The notes beneath the pieces were generated by a model that did not search any database, was not told where the DNA came from, and saw only the letters and a list, made by a program, of their open reading frames with translations. A stretch of DNA of 64,000 nt from Punica granatum (lineage: Eukaryota; Streptophyta; Magnoliopsida; Myrtales; Lythraceae). Where the stretch lies: NCBI RefSeq assembly GCF_007655135.1, contig NC_045128.1:744001-808000 (forward strand), given 5' to 3'. Of this stretch, positions 24,212-37,230 are shown in pieces; the stretch's first letter is position 1; the number at the start of each line of letters is the position of its first letter. A program made the translations under genes and the position numbers.

Positions 24212-26940
24212 GTGGTCGGGTAGGGGGGTGGAAGAGGAAAAGGTTTAAGTGAGGGAGGGGGTGGGGGCAAAAGTGAAATTAGAAGACGAACGGGTGAAGC
24301 ACGTGGGGATTGTGTGGGCTGGCTTTCGAGGATGTGGTCCGCCCTGTGGCTGCTCATGGTTCATCCACCCTGGAACCTCCCCTTTGTACACTTCAGCAAA
24401 ATTACCCTCATGAAACAAACCCCCAGGAATTAATTAATTAGTAAATGGTGATAAAAAGGTAAATCAAGGGTAAAAAGAAAAAGCATAATTTAATTTAGTT
24501 TCGGACGGCTAATTATTACAGGTTAGAAATCAAATTGGTTTAGTTAATGCCATTCATTAAAGTGCAAAAAATATCCTCAGTTGAGTCGAAACATGACAGC
24601 GGGTGCACTACTTGTGTTTGACAAATTACGTCCGACGATCATTTTCTTTGTATGCATATAGCCAAAGGTTGCTTGGGATATGGGAATTAATTAAACCTAT
24701 TAACAATATAATAGCAGTGGCTCAATTGATATTTTATTCCTTTCTGCAAGTCGTCAGGTGGAAGATCTTCTAAGACTGACATCTCTTAGCTGACTCGAGC
24801 TGGTAGAATGCAATCGAACTACTAATTAAGACGACTTTCCCGATCGACCGCGTATTGATGAGAACTTGTCACAAGTTACAGTCTACTGTAACGATTTTGC
24901 CAAGGCACATATATATATATATATATATATATGTCGTCTGTCCATAAAAATCTTTTTATGTGTTCCTTGGCACAACCTGCAATAAATACAGTGTTTCCTA
25001 CATCTATGGCATCAAATTAACAACCAATAGTGGCAATTCTATCGACCTGGAAATAAGGGGTCTCCCGTTTCAATTTTTGCCGCTGGCCACTCCGGTCTTC
25101 TAATCTTTGGTCAGTCCTCAATGGTAAAATTTATATAATGTAATAAAGCCGGGGACATCCCGGACGGTCTGACCTCGGAATGGTAAAATTTTAGTAACTA
25201 TAAACTACAAATTTTTACATAGGCATATAAAGAAGCCTAGCAAAAGGACGAGCTGGGAGAAATTACTGATGGAGTGGGATCGATTCTATGCTCTTTGAAG
25301 AACGGGTGATATTTTTGCAGCATAGATTCTAAAGTATCTATCTGCAGTGTAACTAAGCCCGCACTGGCGGCTGTGTGTGGAGGTGTGGCAAGCGGGGGAG
25401 TGGAGTGTGAGGGACTCGTGAGAGCTCATGCCTAGGTGGAGTCCTACTTGGCGGCTCGAGGAGCAGCCACGTGTCCACATAATTGGCCCTTCCTTGGAAA
25501 CCTTTTGCATAGTGGATACATACATAGACTTATGGTCCCTGCTCTTTATGTGGATTTGCTTGATAGAAAGCTACTCTTGTGATATTCTCTCTTATTATTT
25601 TTGTGTGTATGTGTACATGTGTTTGGAGTTGGCAAGCAGGCAGGGGCTCCCAAGGAATCGAAAGGCCGTTTTTCAAGAGCCATGACAGGAATCTCTAGAC
25701 ATCAATCGAATCTCGGAATTAAGATGTCTCTCTCATCGAATCTCAGAATCGTATCAGGAGAATTGAATATGCAGCGATACGTAGATGTCCGAAAAATCAG
25801 GTGACCAACAAGTAAACTAATACCTACCACTGATGATGATGAGATGCAGAATCCCTTTATTTGACTGATAGGCAAGCAAGCCGAAAGGCAGTTTTGAGTT
25901 GGGCCAGGGCGATCCATTTCCGGATCTTCTCTTGTTGGGCCAACATTGGGCCCAAGTGAGCAACATCAAAACACCATGACGGGCTAGAGCTAGCTGGGTT
26001 TACAGCCCGTAATATATCTGGGCTTGGCCCAAGTTCCAACTCGATGAATGATCTCATCTCGGATGAAAGTGTCACAGGCTCAGAGTCTGGATCCAAATAT
26101 TGAGGCTCCCAAGCCCAACCCTCTGAATGAAGACAATCCATACATAGCTAACCCTATTGGTGCGGGGAGGGACCGAAATGCTAGCCCGTGACAACATCAA
26201 ATGATGTTTACTAGGCACAACTCTCACGCCTTTCTGCATAGTGAAAGGGGTCATTTAATTAATAATTAGAATAAAAATTTTAACTTAATTTTATTATTTG
26301 CTTATGAATTTTTCATAATTGTGAATAGATCAGATTCTAAAGTATGATCAATCTGTCAACAATATATCAATAGTCTATAATTAAAAATTTTGGTATCTGA
26401 AGAGTAAATATGTAAAGAAAGAAAGATTGTTTTATTAGATTTCCAACTTAACTAATATTATGATTCCTTTATAATTCCATTTGTCTTTTTGAATTTGAAA
26501 AATTGAGAATAATTTCATTACATCTGTTAATACAATAACCCTTTTTATATATCGTAGATTTTTTCAATCTTTAGCCAACATACTGTTTGTCTTATTTATC
26601 TTATATCATACTTCATATGATAGTTTACATTTATATTATTTAAGATTTAATCAATAGATAAAGTAAAATCATTAAAGGAATTTTTTTAAGTATAAGTGAT
26701 AAATTTAAAATTATGTGCTGGAAAATGTGATCGTCAGACTAGTGCTATCTGAATACTATACCTAATAGAGGCATGGTCATTCATCATATTATGAATATTC
26801 TTTTTAGAATGGAAAGAAATTGAGACTTTAAGAATTAATTTTAGATAATTATTAATGGTAAGCATATAGTTTATAAAATAAAAATAAATATGGATGGCAG
26901 ATGTAATTTTTGCGTGTCAATATTGTGGAAGTAATCTTAT

Positions 26941-27010
26941 TTGGTCATTAAAAAAAGCCGATAAAATTATTGTAATTGGTCATTAAAGAAAGCCGATAAA
27001 ATTATCATAT
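26941..27010. repeat. 35-bp tandem direct repeat (two copies)
   Basis: TTGGTCATTAAAAAAAGCCG... at 26941-26975 and TTGGTCATTAAAGAAAGCCG... at 26976-27010 are consecutive and differ at only a few positions near the end and one in the A-run. Confidence 0.85.
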
Positions 27011-27874
27011 TACGTGTTATATCATCATTTATATTTAGTAGATAATACTTGATTTACGATTGTATTTATTTAAAACTCAGTCCATTTTAACTTTATATAA
27101 GTATGTAAAATGTCATAAAAAAAAAGGAAAAAAAGAAGAAAGAATGGATGAATTGAATTATTTTCATAATTAAAAAACGAAAGAAAAATAAAAAGTGACA
27201 GGTCCTAGGCTGAGGAAAAATTAGGGGGAAAAATGATATGGAGACCCAAGCCTAGAGAGTCGAAAACTAAACCTAACTTTAATGGGATGTTGCTCTTCCA
27301 CGACACCACCACCATTCTCGTGTCCTTTTGTCTCCCTTTAATATATTTAAACAAAAGTACTGCAGAACAATTTAAAAAAAAATAGAGGACTTGATGATGC
27401 AGCACGTGAATTCTTCGGGAAAATATAGGAATCCGTTTTATTGTATTTACAAATTTTCTATTTATCATATTATTTCCTCGTATCGATTTCCAACTTTGTA
27501 TTCTATGAACTTACTTAGAATTCTCGACTCTACTTATACCAACTATGTTTTATCATGAGGTTATTTAGTATTCTGAAATCTACTTGATATAACCCTTTGT
27601 TTGTTCTGAGCAGATAATCATATACTTAGACATGATTAAACACCCAGAAATTCAATGAGCAACTATTTTTGCTAATGGATTATTCCCGAATAAATATGTC
27701 ATAATTTTGGAATGGACAGCAACAGGCTTAGGTACAAAGTTCATCTGAGGATCGCTTGCTTCCGATAAAATAATTTGTTACCAATTTAATTAAATGCTCC
27801 CATGCTTTGCTTAGGTACACTTACGCAAAACAGCATGATAGGCAACTTGCAATAATTTTAATATTAGAGACATT

Positions 27875-27875
<1 letters not shown>

Positions 27876-27902
<27 letters not shown>
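27876..27902. repeat. (TTA)n microsatellite
   Basis: About nine TTA units. Confidence 0.9.
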
Positions 27903-27906
<4 letters not shown>

Positions 27907-28423
27907 TAAAGAACAAAGATCCAATAGTGGAACATGTCAAAGAGGGATCCATTATTAATGTTTTCGCAGCCGTCCAACTCTCCCCGACCATGGAAAAACG
28001 CCACCCAAAAGCTTCGGCACTGCTCGGTTGGGTCCCGTTGTCTTCTACCCCATTATTATTACCTTTACCATTGTCCACCTAAACTTTGATGTTGTTTATG
28101 GTGACCCACTTAAAGGGCCGTAATCTATAACCGAAACTATATACTATCTATCCGCAATTATCATATAAAATACCGATCTTATCTTATTGGAGTCGAGAAA
28201 TCCTGACGATTTGTATATGCCATGTCCATGTAATCAGTGTATGTTTCTAATATATAAGCATGTCAACTTCAATTCGGCTTTTTCAAGTGACTAATTAATA
28301 CAATGTGGATATATGTTTTCTTTATATGTATCATTTGCTTAGAAGAAACTGATGGCAAAACCAAAAGTGTTTTCCCATTAAACAGATTCCAAAAGCCAAG
28401 CAAAGAAAAGCCAACACTCAAAC

Positions 28424-28432
28424 GCTATATAT
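28424..28432 (+). promoter_or_regulatory. TATA box of the F-box gene
   Basis: TATATATAA about 45 bases upstream of the start codon; spacing predicts a leader of about 15-20 bases. Confidence 0.4.
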
Positions 28433-28472
28433 AACAATTACTTAATCTAAATTTGGATAAATTTGGAAGAAT

Positions 28473-29754
28473 ATGGAAAGCCATGTCCGTACGAATCCCT
28501 CTGCAAATTCATCACTTGGCTTCTGCCTTCTTCCCTCTGAGCTCATCCATAACATTCTCCTCAACTTGGCTTTGCCCGACATCAAGTCCCTAGGACGGGC
28601 CAACAAGTGTCTATCCTCGATCATAACCGATCCGAACTTCGTTCGAGAATTCAACAATCAGTCGAGATCGACTTCCTGGCTCTTCTTTGGGAAGAAGCGA
28701 TGGCCTCAGGTTCGTATACTGTATAGTTCTTGGAGTTAATTAGCAATATATCTACAAAGGTTTGATCAGCTTTTAACCATGTCTATGGCGATTGTGATGC
28801 TAGGACGGGATCCTTCATGGCTTCACCCATCGAGCTGGCCAGTGGTTCATGATCCCGATCGCGAAATTGCTCAAGCCCGTGATATTTCCCGGCGAAGATC
28901 TTTATTTCTTGACAGCAAACGGCAACGTTTTCTTATTTGCTTCCAATACGCAGAGGGCACTGATTGCAGCTGATCTGATGAACAAAAGGGTCAAGAAAAT
29001 CCCACCAAGCCCACTTGGTCCACGGGGCACCTCGTCCTGGAGGAGGTACGGGATGAAGCTCGTGGGCGGGCTGCCAGGGTCAGGCCACTTCCGGTTCATG
29101 TTCGTGGAAGTGGTGGATAACAGCCCGACCCTGTTCCTCTATTGTTCGGAGACTGACCAATGGCAATCCATGGAGGCAGGAGAAAATCCGAGCACGTTTC
29201 GCGGCTTAGGAAAAGCAGAAGATTACATGTTCCTCAATCTGATCAATGGCCCCCAGCAAAATATTCTCGTCGCTGTTGGATCAACAGAGGCTTTGAGGCC
29301 TCTTATCCTGCGACCTAGATTTGCCAACGGAAGAAATCCAGGGGCTCAGCTGACTGCCACATCAGGCTGGATTGACCGGTTACACGTGTATGGCGATGGG
29401 TACATGGTGATTGTAAGGTCGGAGGATGCCGATCGAGGCATGAGGATGCTGGGCAGCATAGAACTATGGGGACTAAGCATGGACGGGAGCCAGTGGGAGT
29501 TTGCTTCCAGAGTTCCTGAGAAGTTAATGGAAAGGCTCAGGAAGCCATATGGAGTCCTGATGGGCTGCTTGGAGGCGAGGGAAGGGACCGTGAGGGCCGC
29601 CTTGGTGTCCACGTTCGAAGGCCAATGGGACATAATATGGCTGTCTTACGAGGTCCGGGGTCGAGTTTGGGCTCATGTCCCCGTTCCGGATTGTCAAATG
29701 AAGGGTTCGAACATGGCAGGGATCTCCTTCTCCAGCGGCCTTTCATTGCCTTGA
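28473..29754 (+). CDS. F-box family protein
   Basis: Two exons: 28473-28709 and 28804-29754 (CAG|GTTCGT donor, TGCTAG|GAC acceptor), both in phase, giving 395 residues. Residues 15-61 form an F-box ('LPSELIHNILLNLALPDIKSL', then 'ANKCLSSIITDPNFVREF'), the SKP1-binding module of SCF ubiquitin ligases. The long C-terminal part has the look of an F-box-associated beta-propeller: 'FPGEDLYFLTANGNVFLF', 'LFLYCSETDQWQSME', 'GWIDRLHVYGDGYMVIV', 'IELWGLSMDGSQWEF'. Target unknown. A TATATATAA sequence at 28424-28432 sits only about 45 bases before the ATG, implying a very short 5' leader. The intron is 94 bp and removes an in-frame TAG at 28801, which supports the model. Confidence 0.85.
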
Positions 29755-30479
29755 TTTCGGCTTTTGATGTACAAATTTTAGTCGTTAGGTCCATAAAAGC
29801 CTCCTATCGGTCCAAAAGCCTTGATGGGATTTGGGCCTCGGACTAAGAGACGGCCACAAAAGTGATCAGTAAGATTATCGTATCATTGTTCATTATATTC
29901 ACTTCGCTTCGAGGTTGAGCCAGGAAATTGAGTAACAATGCGCCTGTGATATAAAATATCGAAAAGAAAGATCATTGGAATTGAATGCCGACCAAAAAAG
30001 AGCAACAACTGGAGTTTGATGAGAGATCGAAAGAAATGTATAGGCTCCCATTCTCTGGTGCCGACGGCCGAGGTTCCTTCATCAGTCATATAGTCTAATT
30101 ACTACAGGAAAAATAGCTTTAAGCAACTTTTATTGCCGACGCTGAAAAAAAACGTCTCTACATGTTATGTGAGATTAATTTTACAAAAGTTTATTATGTT
30201 ATTTATTTATTTACTATGATATTGGTATAAATTAAATTAAATAGTTTATATGATAATCAGTTTAGTTTTACAAACATGTCTGACTTTCATTAGAAAAATT
30301 ACTTGGTAAAAGAATTAAGTAAATTATTCATAATTGTGTTTTCCGTTCGTTTGTTTGTGATCTTACATATACGTGTAATCTTCGTTTATGACCATATTTT
30401 TATTAAAACTATTGCTTCAACCATAATTTTCATCTTTTAAAAATATTTTGGTATATATTTGGATAGAATAAATATAATA

Positions 30480-30670
30480 ACAAACCAACGCTAATTGGTT
30501 TAAACGGTTCGACGCTTGTTCCCCTTAAGTAATGTCTCGAGTTCGAGTCTTGTGAATGAAGAAAATCAACACTAGGAGAGCTTTGCCCCTTAATGGACTG
30601 ACACAACTCGACTGCATTAGTCATAGTCTAATTGGACTTAAGATATCACGGTTCACACAAAAAAAATATG
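30480..30670 (+). mobile_element. SINE-like element, copy A
   Basis: Begins near TTGGTTTAAACGGTTCGACGCTTG, with GAGTTCGAGTCTTG resembling a polymerase III B box, and ends in a run of A (CACACAAAAAAAATATG). It shares its whole layout with the copies at 38.7, 40.4, 40.7 and 58.6 kb. No coding capacity. Confidence 0.55.
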
Positions 30671-30679
30671 TATATTAAC

Positions 30680-30712
30680 AAACTTGTGCATTGCACGGCT
30701 AATAGGCTAATA
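30680..30712. mobile_element. Helitron 3'-end-like hairpin
   Basis: CTTGTGCATTGCACGGCTAATAG contains the short palindrome GTGCATTGCAC followed by CTAAT, the arrangement of a Helitron 3' terminus (hairpin, then CTRR). A further GC palindrome lies at 30750-30765. Confidence 0.4.
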
Positions 30713-31498
30713 ATACTATAGCGAAAATTTACAAATTAATTAGTCATGAAACCGCGTGTTGCGCGGGCGTCTGAAATACTGAACTTTAATATATATACTA
30801 GTGTTTAGACCCGGGCGTTGTACATGTTTGTTTTAACAAAATTATTCATATTTTTTAAAAAAATAAATTTATTTTTTAAATATAATGAAACTTTCAACAT
30901 AAAGTATAAACATAATATTTTGAATTACAAACAAATATATTCGACTAATTTTAAATAGTTTGGTTCAAGTTTGCTACTAATTCTCCCATTTAATTGCATT
31001 ACGTGTTTATTTAATTGTTAAAATTATACAGATTCACTACAAATATGAAGTGCAAGTATACAAATTTGATTTTTTAAATATTTTTAAATAATATATTGTT
31101 ATTAAATCCTTACTTTCACTTAATTCAATTTTTACTTTTTACGTGACCCTCATTCGTAGAATTAAAAACCTATATTTTTTTTGAAAATCCTCACATGTTG
31201 AATATCGTTAATATAATATAAATATATATTGAAGATATCACGTTTAGATATATAAAATTTTATTTTGCACATTTTTTGAAATATTGCAATCAAAATCTTA
31301 TGTTCACATGATAAATTTTATTTTTTAATGTGCTAGGAAATTTATATAATTAGCGTCCTTGTGATAATTTATACATATGATTAACTAATTATTTTTAACA
31401 TAAAACATTCTATATCTATTTTAATATTTGTTTAGTAGATTAATTATTATTGTTACATTTATTGATAGCATTCATTTTAACAAAAAGTCAATTTTACA

Positions 31499-31500
31499 TC

Positions 31501-31532
<32 letters not shown>

Positions 31533-31996
31533 GTTGTATCCCTACAATAAATAGGGGTAGGGAGGTAATTTCATAAATAATATAAAGGTCATAAATGTAA
31601 GTATCTAAATAATATTCAATATAAAAAATATACTATCTTGAAGATAATAAGTACTATCTTAATGATATATGCGCATGAATTAAATGCAAATTAATAGTGA
31701 CGCAATTATGAATATGTATAAAATTAATCTGCTTTAATAAAATATTTATCAAAAAATCTATATATACATAAAGTTGTATCCCTACAATAAAATAGGGGTA
31801 GAGAGGTAATTTTATAGATAATATAAGGTTATAAATGTAAGTATAAAAATAATATTCAAGATTAAAAAAATACTATCTTGAAGAAAATAAGTACTCTCTT
31901 AATAATATATGTGCATAACTTAAACGCAAATTAATAGTGACGCAATTATAAATATGCATAAAATTAATACTCTTTCATAAAATATTTATCAAAAAA
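31499..31996 (+). mobile_element. Tandemly duplicated Helitron 5'-end-like unit (2 x about 250 bp)
   Basis: Copy 1 is 31499-31756 and copy 2 is 31757 to about 31996. Both start TCTATATATA..., then AAGTTGTATCCCTACAATAA and AGGGGTAG-GAGGTAAT. They stay alignable to the end, for example ATACTATCTTGAAGA, GCAAATTAATAGTGACGCAA and AATATTTATCAAAAAAT. Each is preceded by an A. The TC start and head-to-tail arrangement fit non-autonomous Helitrons. Confidence 0.75.
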
Positions 31997-32317
31997 TAAA
32001 TTATAGTCTGTAGATCTACATATATATATATACATATATATACACACACTTCACTCTCACTCTATTAAATTAGATTACAATCACAAATTTATATTGATTA
32101 ATACTTTATTTCTCAAATTATTTAATAATTTTAATCGATACACACATATATAATATTTAAGAAAATAATATTTGATATTATAAGTGTCACTTTAAATTGT
32201 CTTTAATTTATTATTACTAGCACTTGAACAGTTTAACTTTAAAAAGATATCTCTTATTAAACATTTTAATTGGGATGTCAAATTTTTAAAATTATCATTA
32301 AAAATAAACACTCTAGC

Positions 32318-32560
32318 TAAAACCCGTGCATAGCATATGGTATTATATATATATATATATATATATATTAAGTTGTATCTCACGCAATAAATAGAGTTGG
32401 AGAGGTAAATGTATTATTGATATAGGGTTAGAAATGTCGATATCTATGAAATAAATAGGGTTAAAAGGATAAATGTCTATTGAGATAAGGTTAGAAAAGT
32501 CAATATCTAAATAATATCTAACTTAGATTAAATTTAATTTAAAATAACAAAATTAAAAAG
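32318..32560 (+). mobile_element. Helitron 3'-like terminus followed by a third 5'-like unit
   Basis: AAAACCCGTGCATAGCATATGG (about 32318-32339) is a decayed version of the CCCGTGCAT...GCACGGG hairpin. It is followed by an (AT)n tract (32344-32369) and TTAAGTTGTATCTCACGCAATAAATAGAG, the same 5' consensus as the tandem pair. The sequence AGGTAAATG...ATAGGGTTAGAAA is then partly repeated internally. Confidence 0.5.
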
Positions 32561-33170
32561 AAACTTTACTTGAATTACTTAACGTAGGTATTTTTACCCT
32601 CATTTTTGAAAATTTTATTTGTAAAAAACTAATTCCCAATTGATAGTTTAATTGAGCAATTTATAAACGAACTAAAATTGATAAGTATAAAGTTCAATAC
32701 ATTATTAAAGTATTGCAATACAAATATCCTATCATTTTGAATTTATGTTGGAAAATATTATAACAAGTTAAATTTATATTATATATAGAAAATTAATTAT
32801 TTTATTTGCATAAAACTACAATATAATAATATGTGCTTTGGATCCTGCATGGTTTATGAAACTACTTTATTCAAAATGAAAATGTAATTAATTTTGAAAA
32901 ACATAAAAGTTCTCCACCGATAAAAAATAAGTATAATCACATCTAAAGCGAAAGGTTTAACAAATCTTTGGAGAAAAATTACCCATGCAACAGACATGTG
33001 AACAAGACTAGGGTTAGAAGGGTAAACGTTAAAATACTATAGGGTTAAAACGATAAACATATAAATAATATATATGCTGCAATAAATAATGATTTTTAAA
33101 TATTATACAATTAGTATATATAAATAAAAAGACTAAATTAGTAAATGCATATAAATTAAGGATTTATAAA

Positions 33171-36072
33171 TGTCAGCACTCAATTTTGGTCCACCAGTTC
33201 CAGAGGGGGAAAATCGTCATTTTGCCACCCGTGATGGAAGTATTTCCAATTAATTACTCGAGTATTCACGACTTTTTGAAAATATCAAATTTCCCTAATT
33301 TTACACCAATTTTATGATTTTTTTTAAATAATACTATTTGGGACGTTTTCGAATTTCGCGTACATCGACGTCAATTTTCAAAATCCGGGACAAAATTCGA
33401 GATTGAAAATAATTTTAGCGCATAATATTGATTAACGAATTTTTCTGAGCGCGATGGCGATCTCGAATTATTTTTCCGACCTCCGATTAAGAAGACGAAA
33501 TTTTCAATTTGTGCACGCGTTGAATTCGAAAAAAGAGAGTTAGAAACGGTCAGAAGTCCTTCTTCTTCCTTTCTTTTTTCTGTTCTTCTTCCTCCCCTTT
33601 TCTTTCTTTTTCTTTTCTTTTTTCTTTTCTTTTCTCTTCTCCTGCTCCCCTGCCGCCCTCACCGCCGAGCCTGCTGCGATCCGGACCCGAGCCTGCCGCC
33701 TCCTCTGCACACACCAACCCCCTCTGCACACGCCAGCTTCTCGAACACGCTAACGTCGCCGTGCACGCGATCTCTCTCTCTCGGCTTTTTTCGAGAAAAA
33801 CCGGAACTCGGTTTTAGGGGATCTCTCGGCTCACAAACGAAAAAAAATCCCGGAGCTCGCTCATTCGAAAAAAGACTCTTAGCTCGAGCTTTGAACGGGG
33901 AGCTCGATTATTTTTTTCGAATCCACTCTCTCTTTCTCGGCAGCTCATAGTTCGGCCGGGAGCTCATGAAAAAAGAAATCCCTCAGCTCACATGCGGTCG
34001 CCCATAGCTCACGGCCCGCAGCTCGATTTTTCTCAGAAACCCAAAGCTCGTTCGGTCCGGACGCTCACAGCTCCCGATCCCGAACACCCGCAATTCGAAT
34101 CCCGGTTCTCACGTCTCTCTCAACACACTCTCCCGCTTTCCCTCACCTCGGCTCCCTCAGCTCCCCGTCCGGCCCCCAGCTCGCCTCTCACCGCCACCTG
34201 AGCCGCTCGGCCGCCCCGAACCGCCTCCCTTCTTCTCCTTTGTTTCGTTATTTTTTTGCTAACCGCCTGTTCCTCCTCTCCGGGCCAATACAGGTAGCCG
34301 CCCAGCAGCCCAGCCATTCGATCCGGCCCAGCGGCAACCGTTCAGCCCGGTTCAGCAGGGGTCCAACCCGGCCTAGTCCGCCCCCCTCATCGGCCCAGCC
34401 AGCAGCGGCCCATTCGGTCCAGCGAGCAGTCCAGCAGCGGCCCAGTCCGGCCCATTCGGCCCATCGTGGCCCAGCTGCTCCCCCCTGCGGCCCAACTCCC
34501 TCCTGCGGCCCAATTCCCTTCGCGGCCCAGCGCCCGCGCATTCGGCCCAGTTCGCCGAGCCTGGCCCAGCACCCGTCCGCTCGGCCCAGCTCGCCGGCCC
34601 AGCTCCTGTCTAGCCAGTCTGCACTGTTCAGACCGCCTCCAATCCGGTCAAACCGCACTGTTTCCGACTTAAACCGAGACTAGGTATATTATTCCGACTT
34701 AGTGGCATGCGTAGGACTCAATTTATGAATAAATTCGATAATTGCAATGATAACTTTTGTGATTGTTGTGTTAAAAAAATAAATAAATAATTTTAAAATT
34801 GGGAAAAAAAGAAGGAAAAGAATGACAAAAAAAAATAAAATAATTATTGTTTTAATTAAACCAGCAAAAGCACGAATTGGAATATTTTAATTACTCGACA
34901 TTAAAACCGATTGTTTGAAGCGAGAACGAATACACACGAATCGATCTCATGTTCACTCAGCTTTAAGGGAATTAAATCAATTAAATACACAAATTGGTTT
35001 AATTAATTATTCGGACTTAAAAATTGACAAAATTAAATTCCGTCGTGACTAATTTTGCTTATTCATGTGCACATTGAATATGCTTTGATCGAAATCCTGC
35101 ACGAATCGGCTAACCACGTAAACACGACATTAAAAGACACAACTCTTTTGCGTTCACACGTTCATCGGATTTCATTTACTTTGTCTGCTTTCGCTGTTTT
35201 TGTTTGTTTTCCTGTTTATTTATTGCGGGTCGAGCCTGAATTCCTAAGATAAGATATACACGGGGTCCAACGCCCCCTCTTGTCAATCACGGGGTCCAAC
35301 GCTCCCACACACTTAGTGCGCGCAACCCGAATGCAGAATCGGATCTTGTTTCGACTTACTGCTTCGCTCCTAGTAGTGTCTATGTGGAAGACGACTCGGA
35401 TCGGGTAAGTAAGTCGTGGCTGGACATGACCCGGGAGCTCGATCGATCCTACGGCTATTAAGAGAGTCACGTGACTTTTTCGCCATCCGTTGGTTCGGTT
35501 AGACTCGACCCCCAGCTCTTTGAGCCCGCATTGATTTAATTTCGCTTTCGGTCACTCAAACCACACGATAAGCACGAGTGGAATAATAACCGAATGCGAA
35601 CTGACCGGGATTCCATTGTTGTAAATTGTATTCTATTTATTTGAGAGAACAATGTAAGGGTCTATGTTGTACATTTATTCATGTAAGAATCATGGTCGGA
35701 GTGTTTTCTTCGAATTTACGGTGTCAAAACGCGTAAGATGAGCGGAACTTAATTAAGCGGTAATAAAATTAAAATAGCAAGCCTAGACAAGTTAGAGTAC
35801 CGATAGGGCGTGCGAGATATAGGTTTGCATGTAACAGAACCCCCGAATTCGGAACCTCGAGTTTCGCAGACCACATGCCTTAGCAATTAGGTGTACCCCG
35901 TACCCCTAGACCCGGGTAACTTGCCGGCCCTTGACCTTCGGGTCGTAAAATGGCAAGTGGCGACTCCTTCTCACGTGCGTCCGTCGCGTGTCCCCTAGAA
36001 GGTGGACACTCCCAAGCCGCGTTGCTTAGGCGCGCGCACGCGTGCCCCGACGAGACGAAATTTGGGTGCGCA
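33171..36072. mobile_element. GC-rich 2.9-kb LTR-like insertion (solo LTR or LARD, Ty3/gypsy-type ends)
   Basis: A compositional island between AT-rich flanks. It starts TGTCAGCACTCAATTTTGG and ends ACGAAATTTGGGTGCGCA, so the ends are short inverted repeats of TG...GCAC(C/T)CAA-TTT type as in plant gypsy LTRs. Inside are a CT-rich tract (33555-33650), a stretch dominated by AGCTC and CGGCCCAG units (33850-34610), and 'GGCAAGTGGCGACTCC' near 35950. It has no protein domain. I could not find a clean 5-bp target duplication (left flank ATAAA, right flank TAATAAA), so the boundaries are tentative. A long solo LTR of the Tat/Ogre kind would fit. Confidence 0.45.
34280..34620. repeat. CGGCCCAG-type low-complexity repeat
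   Basis: Dozens of imperfect GGCCCA/GCCCAG units produce spurious long proline/arginine/serine-rich frames on both strands (for example 34240-34683 plus and 34248-34658 minus). No conserved domain; treated as repeat sequence within the LTR-like insertion. Confidence 0.7.
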
Positions 36073-36508
36073 TAATAAACAAAAATACTCAGTAATTTTA
36101 ATATATATGTATAATTATGTTTGAACATGCAATATTTTTATTTTAATATATCATCAAAACTTATGCATAAATATGATGACTATATATAAATATCAAATTA
36201 GCGATTACATATAAATTAAGAACTTATAAATAATAACTTTGAAAACTTGAATACATATGTATAAATATATTTGACATGACATATTTAAATCTTAGTGTAT
36301 TGAAATTTATGCATAAATACAATAACTATAGATAAATATATTTAAATATGAAATATTTTAATTTTATTATATCTTTGAAGGTTATGCATAGATGTGATAA
36401 TTACAAAGTTATACTCAAAATTTATAGTTACTAATTGTTTATTGAATTAGAAAAATGACAATTCTAAAAAAAAAAAATTACACCACTACTTTCCTTCTAC
36501 TTCTCTAA

Positions 36509-37230
36509 TCTATACATATATATAAAGTTGTATCCCACCTTATTAAATAGGGGTGGAATAATAAATGGCTCTACCAAATAAGGATAGAATAGTCAATGTA
36601 GTAATAAATTAGTATGTTATCTAGAAATTGAATTATTTTAATTAAAAATATATCCAAAATAAATATTAAAGAACAATTTTAATTACTTATTGTTATTTTA
36701 CAAATAATTACTATTTTATAATTAAATAAACGTAAATAAATTTAAAGAAATTAAGAATAATAAAACTTTAATAAATTAATTTAATAATCATTATTACCTT
36801 TATAGAAGTTAAATTAAATAAATCTCTCATCGAAATGGTTAGTTATTTTATCTAAGATCATTAAAATATATGAAATATGAGTGAGAAAAGAAAATCATGA
36901 ATACATAATATCAATATTTTATAGAATCTTTGATTATTAATTATTTAATTATATAAGATAGGAATTTTATATTTTTTTGATTTTTTAATTATTTTCTAAT
37001 AAACTGAATTGATAATTTAGATCATGTCTATAAAATATTTTACATGAATTATTTGCTTATACCTCTAAAAGTAATATTATCTAATATGGGCACGAAATTT
37101 ATCGTATCAAAGTTTATATGGTGTAAAAACATATAAATCCATATTAACAATTGTCTTAACATCTAACATTTCATAATAAATTCTTTTATAAAATCTGTAC
37201 AATGCACGGGTTCGATAGCGTAGTATGTGA
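36509..37230 (+). mobile_element. Non-autonomous Helitron-like element
   Basis: The 5' end is A|TCTATACATATATATAAAGTTGTATCCC, matching the tandem units at 31.5 kb. About 700 bp later come the palindrome CTGTACAATGCACGGG (37195-37211) and, near 37228, GCGTAGT, a near-CTRRT terminus. The interior is AT-rich without a Rep/helicase frame. Confidence 0.55.

Larger units (their letters stand above)
24360..28420. other. Intergenic region upstream of the F-box gene
   Basis: Contains an (AT)n tract at 24909-24932, a 35-bp tandem duplication at 26941-27010, a (TTA)n tract at 27876-27902 and several TGGGCC/GGCCCA motifs at 25900-26060. An open frame of 94 residues on the minus strand (25857-26141) is not recognised. 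The rest is AT-rich. Confidence 0.4.

Noticed and set aside
25857..26141. 94-residue minus-strand frame with fairly complex composition
   Set aside because: Not recognised. Flanked by repeated TGGGCC motifs but without splice or promoter support; could be a gene relic, but nothing shows it.
34240..34683. Long Pro/Ser/Arg-rich frames on both strands
   Set aside because: Generated by the GGCCCAG repeat inside the LTR-like island, and open on both strands for that reason.
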